Shown here in pieces: positions 25,101 to 37,100 of a DNA stretch of 64,000 bases (within the stretch, counting starts at the first letter, position 1; the number at the start of each line of letters is the position of its first letter). A program made the position numbers and the translations under genes. This DNA is from Triplophysa rosa (lineage: Eukaryota > Chordata > Actinopteri > Cypriniformes > Nemacheilidae), in contig NC_079907.1 of assembly GCF_024868665.1 (NCBI RefSeq), positions 15,702,413 through 15,766,412 of the forward strand. The letters run 5' to 3'. Under the pieces are notes generated by a model. The model ran no database searches. It worked only from the letters and a program-made list of their open reading frames with translations, and was not told the DNA's origin.

Positions 25101-28100
25101 AATATTTTACTATAACATATTTTATAAGTTATGGACCCATGAGGTGGCATATATTACAATACTGTTCAGTGGGCCATTGCACTCATGGGCCATGTTGAGT
25201 TGCTATTAGGGCTGTCACGATTATGAAATTTGACTGACGATTAATTGTGTAATAAATCACAAATACTGCAGAGCTTCTCTTATTGAAATAAACATAATTT
25301 TTTTCTCTAGTATCCTTGGTTGGCGTTTCTATAGTGCTCCCTCTGGACCTTACCGGTTCATAATTAAAGGTGGTGGCAGCAACATTATTTGAAGCAGCCT
25401 AGTGCCCTTGGTGGTGGCTAAGGTTTGTTACAATATATAGATACTGTTGATTATTTAAGGTGGAGCGGATAGCGTCAATACGAAGCTGCGAATAAGAAGC
25501 TGGATTCAGCCTCATCCAAAACAAACACGTCACGAAAGTGCCAAGCAGCTCCCGCCGCCAGCCACACAGCAAAAAAACAATAGTGAAACTCTCACTTGAA
25601 CCCCCTCTTTATCAGCACTGCTATTGGAGTTCATGTTAGACAAAGAAACAGGTGTCTCATGCTTCTTTTGTATTTTTAGCATTATTTTCTACGTGTTATG
25701 AATTGGGCAACAGCCTGGGATCAGGCAGCTATGGTGCTGTGCGTGATGGGATTCTCAAATCCGATGGCTTGGAGGTAGAAACGCCTTTGCTATATTCATC
25801 AAACATTTTCACTTTGCATTCAAACATAGAGATGCGTGTTTATTGTTTCGATCCATACGAGTTGAAAAGAATTTAACTGTAGACTGTAGAGTGATGTACT
25901 GCTGTAAAGCTTACATGGGATTCTTTTCCTTTTGCAGGTCGCCATCAAATATGTTCAATTGAAAGATGTGGTTTATGTTTATACTGTAAGTTGGCAAGAT
26001 TTAAAATATCTAATATAATGTGCCGATCTAAAATGTCATTTACAATGGTGTCTTAAAATCTGGGATGATGTGAAATGAATATCAAACATTTTAGGTTATT
26101 TTGCAAATTTGAGACATTGACATGTAACATCGTTTTAACAAAAACTATTCTTGTGTGTTGAAGCTGTTTGAAGCATTTTAAAAGCATGCTGTGATGAAAC
26201 ATCAGGTTTCATTCACATCAGCTCGAGTGCTGCTTTCATTCTTAACAAATAATTGATGAATGAATGTTGTGACGAGGGGGGCGTGGTTCAGCGAGGTCAG
26301 CAGAGGGAGAGAGAGCTGGGAGTAAGTGGGTCAAGTGCAAATAACAAACACCTGTGTCTCGTTCCAGTAAGGGGTGTGGAGAGACCGCTTAAAAGGCCGT
26401 ATGGCTCGAGTGATGGGCGAGAGAGACACGGACTGAATACGGGCTGCAGCTATTGAAGGACATTACTTTATATTGTGAATCTCTGAGCGTGCTGAAGAAA
26501 TAGCTGCCAGTGTTTTGTTTGGGTAAGATTCTTTCTGTTATTTAATCAGAATAAAGCCCGTTTCAGTCCAGCCAACCTCGTCCTCTTCCTTCCTGACACG
26601 GATATCGTTACAAATGTCCTTCATACTCAGTTGATATGCTCATAATATCAGTTAGAAAAAAATGTGAAAATGCATTTCTCATAGTGGTCTCAGACTTTTA
26701 GACCCCACTGTATCTCAAAGTAAATGAGACTACAGTCAGCTAACCTTCTTTTATGCTTTTTCACCAGCCTAAGGGCGAGCGTCTACCTAAAGAAGTGGCT
26801 ATAAATCTGGAGCTAACTAAATCTGAGACATGCCCTTACATTGTTCAAATGTACGACTGGTTTGTGGAAGATAAGCTTATCATGACAATGGAATACCCAC
26901 GGCCATGCGAGACCTTGTATGATTTCATCAGGCGTCATCCAAGTCTTCTGGGTGAAAACCTGGCATGTCGTTTGATGAGCCAAGCAATAACAGCAGCCAA
27001 ATACTGGATTGGCCACGGTGTCAACCATGGTGACTTGTCATGGACCAACGTCTTGATCAATACAGATATGATGCAGGTGAAAATTATAGACTTTGGATGC
27101 GGCAGGCTTATCTCAAGTATCAACGACCAAGACGAAGGATACTGTGGTGAGTTTCTGTGTTGCCATAGCATTAAGTCCAGATGTGATGACACTTTTATAA
27201 AAACTGTAGCCAAGCTTTGTGTTCCCCCGGTAACACATTAGCAAAACTTACAGGGATGATTGATGCCATTATTCTGTGACTTGAAGGACTTTTGCTAATG
27301 TTTTGCTCACTTCTTGCTTACGTTACAGACCGAGCTAATGCGGTTGCAGATACCGTCTGTGGTTTGGGTAGAACTCTGGCACTATTGGTGGGTTGCTGTT
27401 GCTTCACTGGCAACACTCACACCCACATCGTATCTGAAGGTAAGAGAACAGCACTAACAAAAACATTATTACATGTTAAATGCAAACTAAGCTTCTGCAG
27501 TGTTTCTGGGTGTTCTCACCAAATAACTTCCCAGGTATAAATTAAAAGGAAAATGTAGGATATTGCTTCTTAAACTTTAAAACACACCCCATAAGTGCTT
27601 AACAAATGTATTAGACCACCACTTAATGTCTCTGTAATGGTTAATCCAGCAGTATGTGTCAACTCTTTAGTCACAGTAGTATTTCTAATGCTAAAATATC
27701 ATAATTGCGGTTTTCCATGAATTTACCAATGTACTTTTATACAAGAAAAATTGTAAAGCACCTTTTTTTTTTATTCAGATGCCCATTATGTTATTTAACA
27801 TAAAGCAAGATTTTGACAGATTCCTAAAATGTGTGTTTCCTCTAAGGTGGTCTAATAAATTTGTTAAACACTGTTATAACCTGCCTATTTCAGTGTTATA
27901 AATGACAGTGTGTTATAAAGAACATAAATGACTATCTAGTGCTCTTGCCCATTCAGAATGCCATGACTTGATAAAACGGAGCATGGAACCAGCCGACAGG
28001 CTCACATTAGATGAGTTCTCGGATCACGAGTGGTTCAAGCTGGGAGAAGCTCGAGAGTAATTTTTCCATACTGCGTTTTGGTTTATTTAGAGTTTTGCTG

Positions 28101-31100
28101 TGTTTTGAGTAGGGCTGCAACTAACGATTATTTTGATAATCGATTAGTTGGGCGATTATTTTTTCGATTAATCTGATAAAATGTAATTACATCTTTTGCT
28201 TATAATAAGTAAATCAGATATGGGAAAAGTATACACAACTGAACTCATTAGCCTTCTCCCAAAATGTTGTGAATGTCTCCATAATTAACACACCTGGTGA
28301 GTTGATTCATGTGTGTCATATTAGAAGCAACTGACAATAGTCTCTCCCAAACGTGGGAGCGAGGGGAGGGTCGGCCAAGGAAATCATTTTTTTGTGCCAT
28401 GAAAAGTGAGATATTTGTCATTCAAATGTAGTGAAGTACAGTAAAAAGTAAAAAAAAAAAGTAATACTTAAGTACAAATACTCAAAAAGTGTACTTAAGT
28501 ACAGTACTCAAGTAAATGTACTTCGTTACCCACCTCTGAACTAAATAAACCACCAAATCAGGGTATTTAGCCTATTATGTACTTTGCAAAGTGCAAACGC
28601 CACAAATTGGGTTTTACTAATATAATCTTTAATTGTGTCATTTAAAACACCTCTCCCCTTTAAACTTTAAAACTGCGCAGCCTGAAGAGATGCATGCAAA
28701 ACACGTCTGACTTTAAAACTGCGCACCTCGTGCTGCACGGAGAGACGCATGCACCGAGAGACACGTCTGACTTTAAAATAGCACAACTTGTGCCGCACGG
28801 AGAGACGCATCCACAGAGAGACACGTGTGACTTTAAAACTGCGTCACTCGTGCTGCACGGAGAGACAAGTGTGACTTTTAAACTGCGCATCTCGCGCAGC
28901 ATGGAGAGACGCATCCACGGAGAACCACATCTGACTTTTAAACTGCGCATCTCATGCTGCACGGAGAGACACATTTAAAACGGTCATTTTAAAAGGGAAG
29001 AAGATGCGCTTGATTTATAACTGCGCAGCTCGCAAGTGACGTCACAGACCAACTAATTGATAATGAAATTCGTTGACAACGAATTTCATTATCGATTATT
29101 ATCGATTTTATCGATTAGTTGTTGCAGCCCTAGTTTTGAGTAGTTTATTTAGAGTTTTACTGTGCTTTGAGTAGTTTATTTAGAGTTTTAGATAGTTTAA
29201 AAGGTTTTAGGATGCCAATACAAAGCTGTTTTAACATAATGCCAATATATAAATCTTGTTCTAACATGTTTTTGTAAAAAAAAATTGCTCGTTTTAACAT
29301 GATTCTTTTTGTTTTTGTGTGATGCTAACACTTTTACATGATGCTATCACATTTTACCATGATGCTAGTGATGGGGGAAAAAATGATCTTGCAGCTCATA
29401 AAATCTCTCAGACAAAGAAGGTCCAGGTGTCAAAGAGTTAACTTTATTTGCTCGAGTCAAACAAAGTGAGATGTTCCAAGTCATCTGAAAACCAAGTGTT
29501 TTCCAACCTATAGTTATAGTAAAACTCTTAAAAGGTGGTCCTTTCTAAAACCAATCATGAAATTTCCCATTAGCTCTTATTTTTTGCCTGTCCCCATTCA
29601 TCCGTTTCTATTGGTGGTAAACCAATCTTCGTGTATTTTTTTATATAAATCCTCTCCCGCCACAATTATGTCATGGTCTTTTCTTGTCTTTAACTGTGTA
29701 AAAACTGTGGCCTTGCTCAATGTAGATTGTAGTCATACTAACGGGACGGAACATGCCCAGATTGGATCATAATGTAGGGTTGGGGCCGGAAAAAGTCCCC
29801 AGATTTCATAAACACTGCCAGACATCAAAAACACAGCTGTGCAGGGTGCTTTTCTGGATCTCATACAGATGTGTTTAAAACGAAGAACAATACATAGTGA
29901 ATAATGATCAAAAACATAAAGACATATCATGAAAATCCTGAATAATGATAAAAAACAAAGACATATCATGAAATTCCTCCATATATTCCCCCCTTTGGGG
30001 CCCCACACCTTCTCATCTTCTGTGATAATTGTTATCACAGTTATTGGTGAATTACCATTACCTCAGGAGACTATAACTAACAGGAATAAAATATGTGTAT
30101 CATAATTTATATGCTATGCAAGTGCTTAAAATATAACGTAGAGTGTGCAATTATCATTGGTGCCCAAAACTTTTAAATTGTCATATTACTTAATTGTCAG
30201 CAAGCTAGATAAGTAACAAGCCTTTCTCATCTTATTTTAGTTATCTCGTACCACGGATAATGTCTGATTTTACACCTCTCAATGTTCCTCAGGTCCAAAG
30301 ACCATTTTACTCCACATTGGCAACAGGATCATTGTAATTATTATCTGGTACTATGTACATTACCATCTGATATAATTAATATCATTATATTCAACCAAAT
30401 GCATATTAGTAAAAGAATCCGTAACAGTACACACATTACCATCAACAAGTTGCTCATTTTTGAAAAAATATATTTCTTAAACCAGTACCAATTAAAAGTC
30501 TCTGATTCAACCCCTTTTTTTTATCAAAGTCCCAGTTAGCAAAGTGATTTTTATTCCTTTGTAGATGATATGTCCATCAACGTCATTCTCTGGAATGCAC
30601 ATACAGCTGGTTTCTTCCATTGTGGCACAAACTTCACCCTGTGCTGCTGTTAGCTGGTCCACGGTTCTGCAGCCATTTAAATGTAATCCCTGTAGTTCTT
30701 ACTTGATGCTCTCCATCATGATCCTCATGGCATTCATAAACGAAAACAGTTCATATCTGGTGATTTCCACCTCATGCATTGATGATGCTACACCCAGAGC
30801 AGGGCTGTAGAAAGTCCTGTAGAAAGTTGAACAATCCTCTTCTTGGCTTTCTCCGCAGCGCACATGATGGATGTGCTATGATGATGATAGCTCCTCCATG
30901 TCGTTGAAGTAGGGCACACAGCCCAGTCCAGTTTCTTGTCAGGGATAACACAGCCAGTGATCGTCTTCCACTACTCCTGTGCGCTTTTCATCAGAAACAT
31001 GTTTTGTAGTACATCTTTGTTCAGACCAACTTTATGGAGATGCAGATTTCATTTTCCAACAGGACTTGGCACCTGCACGCAGTGCCAAAGCTACCAGTAC

Positions 31101-34100
31101 CTGGTTTAAGGACCATGGTATCCCTGTTCTTAATTGGCCAGCAAACTCGCCTGACCTTAACCCCATAGAAAATCTATGGGGTATTGTGAAGAGGAAGATG
31201 CGATATGCCAGACCCAACAATGCAGAAGAGCTGAAGGCCACTATCAGAGCAACCTGGGCTCTCATAACACCTGAGCAGTGCCACAGACTGATCGACTCCA
31301 TGCCACGCCGCATTGCTGCAGTAATTCAGGCAAAAGGAGCCCCAACTAAGTATTGAGTGCTGTACATGCTCATACTTTTCATGTTCATACTTTTCAGTTG
31401 GCCAAGATTTCTAAAAATCCTTTCTTTGTATTGGTCTTAAGTAATATTCTAATTTTCTGAGATACTGAATTTGGGATTTTCATTAGTTGTCAGTTATAAT
31501 CATCAAATTAAAAGAAATAAACATTTGAAATGTATCAGTCTGTGTGTAATGAATGAATATAATATACAAGTTTCACTTTTTGAATGGAATTAGTGAAATA
31601 AATCAACTTTTTGATGACATTCTAATTATATGACCAGCACCTGTATATGTAAATATATAAAAACAGAAATAGAGTATAGTTTAAACAAAGATTTACAAAA
31701 GCAAAATATACATGTAAGTAGCAGAATAAAGGGAAATAATAATATAATGTTATGATCATATATTGGAAACATCAGGTCAGGGCAGGTTGATTCTTTTCTC
31801 TTGTGTTATGACAGGCAGACACATATTGTGCAGCTAACACACAGCAGTCCTTGTGTTCTCCTAACAGATACGCCAGTTTCTCAGCGTTTGACAGACTTTC
31901 AAACGTCTGGTGCACGGACTTGATTTATCCATAAAACATTGTCCGTATATCTGTGTATTTTGTGCATTCTATTAGGAAGTGGAGTTCCGTCTCAATATTG
32001 TTGAGATCACAGTGTGGACACAGTCTCTGGTCCTGTGGCAGCCATGTTTGTCTGTGTCTGCCCGTCTCTATGGTGAGTTTATGTCCACTGAGTCTGTATC
32101 TTGTAAACATGGCTCTTAGTTTTATATCTGTCACTGTGTACAGATAGTCTGCCAATGAGTGTTTCCCAATGAGTGATATCGTTTTGTTTCATTTGTGTTG
32201 TAATTTGGTTGATATGATTGGTTGATTGGTTGGTATATATTTGTTATTTTTAATAGTTTTCTATTGTTTCACTGGATCCTGTGCTCCTTCATGCATGATC
32301 ACACACAGTTTCTCATTCATTCTGGGAAAACGGCCAACAGCCCGTCCTTTTTACTCTCAAGTTTTTCTCAGCTAGCTTGACACTACAAAAACACTACATA
32401 GACATGAGGCGCTTTCCCACTGCATGGTACCGTCATGTTTAGTACGACTCGGCTCAGTTCATTTCACTTCGGCTCACTTTGCTTTTCCACAGCAGCAGTA
32501 GCGCTTCAAAGTGGGTGGGGATTATAAACGTATCGTCATTGTTGCACCGCCTCTGCTGCCGTAGTGAAGGCGACGAACACGTGCACAACACAGTAGTGAT
32601 GGGAAGTTCAGATCATTTTACTGACTCGGACCTTTGAGTCTCGTTCAGCAAAATGAACGAATCTTTTTTCGAGTCATATCGTTCATTTCGTTCATTTTAG
32701 CAAAATATAATTAAAATGTTACATGTTACTTTCCTAACACATCTACTACTTATGCAAACGTTGATCACATTACAAACAATACAAAACTATAATGCTATAA
32801 GAAACAGAAAAGATTAATTCATTGTTTACCTGGGTCTTTAGTCTATGATTAGCTCACCACACCTCTTATCTGACAAGTCCTCGGTCTCTCTCTCGTTCTT
32901 TATTATCTCTCATGGGTTGTGATAGTAAAAGCTGTAGTCTGGCATACTTGACAATATTTAATTCATGCCTATCTGGCTATGTTTTTTCTCACTAATGGAA
33001 AAACCCTAAATGACATTTCACCCTCTTACAGTAGCATAACTCAGGAAGGAAGAGGTTTAATATGCTTCAGCCATACTCAAAGCTTTACATATCACATATG
33101 AATATATAAATGTGATGACATTAACTCCCTAAATTTAATGATGCTGTTCAATAAAGAGAGAGAGAGAAAGAAAGAGAGAGAGAGGNGTTTGACTCTTCGT
33201 TCATCACGTGACAGCTCGTAAGCTAAACCAATGCAGTCAGAGCCGGAAAGAGAATTGATTAGTTCACCTCTCGAGTCTTCGGGTTCGAGTCGTTCGTTCA
33301 TCACGTGACAGCCCCCTACGCTTTACCAATGCAGTCTGAGCCGGAAAGAGAATTGATTAGTTCACCTCTCGAGTCTTCGGGTTCGAGTCGTTCGTTCATC
33401 ACGTGACAGCCCCCTACGCTTTACCAATGCCGTCTGAGCCGGAAAGAGAATTGATTAGTTCACCTCCCGAGTCTTCGGGTTCGAGTCGTTCGTTCATCAC
33501 GTGACAGCCCCCTACGCTTTACCAATGCAGTCTGAGCCGGAAAGAGAATTGATTAGTTCACCTCTCGAGTCTTCGGGTTCGAGTCGTTCGTTCATCACGT
33601 GACAGCCCCCTACGCTTTACCAATGCACGTCTGAGCCGGAAAGAGAATTGATTAGTTCACCTCTCGAGTCTTCGGGTTCGAGTCGTTCGTTCATCACGTG
33701 ACAGCCCCCTACGCTTTACCAATGCGTCTGAGCCGGAAAGAGAATTGATTAGTTCACCTCCCGAGTCTTCGNNNNNNNNNNNNNNNNNNNNNNNNNNNNN
33801 NNNNNNNNNNNNNNNNNNNNNNNNNNNNNNNNNNNNNNNNNNNNNNNNNNNNNNNNNNNNNNNNNNNNNNNACCTGCACGCAAACTCTGACCCATGCGTA
33901 CGGACATTTTGGAGACAGAGCAGTTTGGCGACACCGATGGTGAGTTAGTGAACTCAAGTTAGATTGCAAAAGGTAAGTGTGATAAAAATGATTATAAGCA
34001 TTAATCCCTCACATTTAATTTTACCTTAAATATCCTCATTATCACGAAGATTAAATCCGCAGAGTTATTTGCGCTTGTTTCATGCAGCTCTTGTAAAATC

Positions 34101-37100
34101 AAACTCAAATCTTAAATAAAAATTCAATCTAAATATTTAATCAGCGCTGTCTCACCATCACACTATGAGCGCATGAGGAGGAGATGATCCGACTGCATAG
34201 AATATAGGACAGCATCAAATAACACAGTGTAAATAAATAGCTAAATATATTTTCCTGCATAATCATCGAATGTCAAAGTCTGGAAATACAGCCATTAAAC
34301 TCTCGCACAATCGTTACTCTAAATGTCCTCATTATCAGTTCTAATTATGTTCATAACAAAACCGGAATGAAGAAACATTCGTCTCTAACAATTATGTCTT
34401 CAAATTTTATCTCAGGCGAAGGACACCACTAATTAATGATGTGATTTTAATGAGGTGTAAATGATCAGTCTAAATGCTGTAAACATATAAATGCTGCAGA
34501 GACCTTCTTTGGCTTTAATATAATTATAACAATTATTAATATGGAAATCTCAGTGAATCTCATGTGTGGCCATTTGTGATTTCGTTACGGAGATAAAGGA
34601 TCGGGGATTTTACATAAGTTTTTGTTATTTTTCTATGGCATCTGATAGCGGCTGAACCCGGAAACGGTATATGTCCATAATGGTGCGTGACGTCAGGCTT
34701 AACAAGCGGATTGGATGTCATGCTTATTAATATACGAATAAGCATTCATGAGCTGCTTTGCATTGACTATTTATGGGTAAAAATGGACGTGTACAGGGCG
34801 GGATATGAGGCTGATTCACGTACGCACACTTGCAGGTAATCTGTGATTTATAAAGGGAAAATTGCGTGCAGGTGTGCGTGCGCAAGGTTTTATAAATCTC
34901 AATTTTTGTTTGCGTACACCCTTTTCAGCATTCTGGCGTAAGTTCACTTTTAGGAAGGTTTCTACGCACTGTTTTATAAATGAGGCCCCAGGTGTGTTAA
35001 TTATGGAGACATTCACAACATTTTGGGAGAAGGCTAATGAGTTCAGTTGTGTATACTTTTCCCATATCTGATTTACTTATTATAAGCAAAAGATGTAATT
35101 ACATTTTTATCTGATTAATCGATTAATCGAAAAAATAATCGCCCAACTAATCGATTACCAAAATAACCGTTAGTTGCAGCCCTACTAGGAACTATTACAT
35201 TAGCAGAAAGGACATCTGTGCTCAAAATGAGCCTAAAATGCAAATAAAAAGCTTAATGAAAAAACACTTACTTCAATTGTTCTTAGTCTCTTCATAAAGT
35301 GATCGAGCCCAGCAAACACCATGAGGGGGGAGAAATCCCATGGTTTAACCTCCTTCTCATTCTTTTGGTATTGACTCAGATTGGCTTTTCGTTCCTCATA
35401 TGTGCTCTTGAAATGTGTTAGAACATCTATAGCAGTTTGTACTCGTGAGAGGCTCTCCATCACGTCACCTTTCAGGATGTCTTCTGGGTTCAGGTAACTC
35501 CGAGCCTATCAAAAACGAAAACACTCAAAAGTAAAACCTTATCATCCTGCACAAAACAAAACCGGATCTTAAGCTTTAAGGCGTTTGTGCCTATATTGCT
35601 TTAAATAAGTAACAGAATATTAAAGTGTCCGAAGTGACCAAAGTGAGGCAAACTTGAGCCTTCTCCCAATACAGAAATAAATAAAAACTGTGAGACATAA
35701 TAGTATCTCTAGCAGCTACTCCATGACTACGATCCATACCTGCTGAATGAGGAGGTTGCAGATCTCCTGTAAAAGCACAATGACTCTGGCTGGGGTGTTG
35801 TAGTATTTGGAGTTCGCCCAAATCAGACACACGGTGTGCATAAGAGGAGCAATCCTCCCCTTTACCTCATTGAATTCTACGTTCTCCAGGTCTTCTGTAA
35901 GTCTCTCTATCGGCTTGAGAAAGACACTGATCTCCCTTGCCTCATTTCGAGCTGAACACAAACATAGTAAAATATTATTAACATTCATTACACGTTGTAA
36001 GACTGAAAGTGATATATTTGCACAACGCTGTACCTCCAACAACATCCTGGAGCATTTTTTCAAAAGCAGGATAGTAAATGCTGTCCACAGCAAGCAAAAG
36101 CGCAGTCATTTTCGCAATTTTTGAAGACTTGAACTGGCTATGTATGCCCTGAAGATCAGCAAATCTATAACAGGACATAAAAAAGAAGAAGCAAGGTAAG
36201 AAATTCAGCTTTTCGGAGCAGCATCACATCAGAGAGACTAAAATTCGCGACATGTGACATTAACCTGTTTTTCCAAAAGCTGATCTCCACATGCGGAGTT
36301 GGGATTTTGCCTTCGAGCAGTGGCTCAGAAGAATCTTTCTTCAAGACTTTATAGATCTGATTACTCCAATCGATCACAACAGTCTCCATAGAGTGAATGA
36401 GGCTTTTATCCACGAGATGTCCACTGCAACATATGAAAGCATTATGGAAAAGCACTGGCCTAAAATATGACCACTTGCTAAATGAAAATTTTAAAAAAAA
36501 CATGTTCATTTAAATTGTTAGTAAAAAAGCACTTTGGTAGCATTGGGAATGAATTACCTCTTTTCTCTTTCATAAGCAGCTTCCTCAAATCTATCAGATC
36601 CTGCAGGTAGAGGAAGTACAGTTTTGCCTTTGACCACTCCCATAGTAACAAACACGCTGTTTTTAAAAGGATGGACATGTCGAATGAGGTCCTGAGAAAC
36701 AACTTGAGGCAAGTTGTGGTAGTTCCTCTTGTTGGACAGCATTGGTACCACAACCTGTAATGACGTTATGAAGTGGTAAATAATCTCAGGTTACAATAGT
36801 GGAGGTGGACAATAGTGAAGTATTTTAACTCTACTGAAGTACTTTTTTCAAATAAACTTTATACAAATCTAGTAGGAATGTAACGATTCACCCTGAGCCG
36901 GTTGAAAATCGATTATAATATGTGACGATTCAAGTCAGTTGAGATGTTTAATGAATCGCAATGCATGTTTTGAACAGAAGGGGCCACTGTCAACAAACCC
37001 AATTAGAGGTCTTTAAAATTGCGTGGAAAGAGAGTGCAAACTGTTATAAAAAGGCACTAAAAGCAGCAAAGGCTGAGCACCTCCGTAACCTCATAGAAAC

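Larger units (their letters stand above)
22440..25545. repeat. Nest of inverted-end elements in kinase B intron 2
   Basis: The sequence ACTTTCGTGATGT...GAGGCTGAATCCAG near 22447-22490 returns inverted near 25500-25545. Inside it, a second pair (CTTCTTATTCGCAGCTTCTT at about 24420, and its inverse at about 25470-25500) and the Kolobok-like element at 22783-24215 are nested. At least three insertion events are stacked here. No further coding sequence was recognised. Confidence 0.5.
8844..35192. mobile_element. 26.3-kb hAT-end-bounded unit filling dnah9 intron 6
   Basis: The left end starts TAGGGCTGCAAC at 8852 and the right end finishes GTTGCAGCCCTA at 35184. The 8 bp outside them are identical: CTAGGAAC at 8844-8851 and 35185-35192. 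The two ends are not copies of each other. The left one matches, inverted, the right end of the intact 1023-bp family member at 28110-29132, and the right one matches, inverted, its left end. So the pair looks like one proper element in reverse orientation. Without it, intron 6 would be about 780 bp. It encloses two pim-like kinase genes and many other transposons. No hAT transposase was found inside. It is either one very large non-autonomous element or a small one enlarged by later insertions. Confidence 0.65.

Noticed and set aside
28660..28978. Open frames over 90 codons on both strands
   Set aside because: They are by-products of the tandem subterminal units of the hAT element, which contain few stops.
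8852..35184. A hAT transposase gene inside the 26-kb unit
   Set aside because: No frame resembling a hAT catalytic or dimerisation domain was seen on either strand; the only transposase pieces are Tc1-type and a THAP exon.
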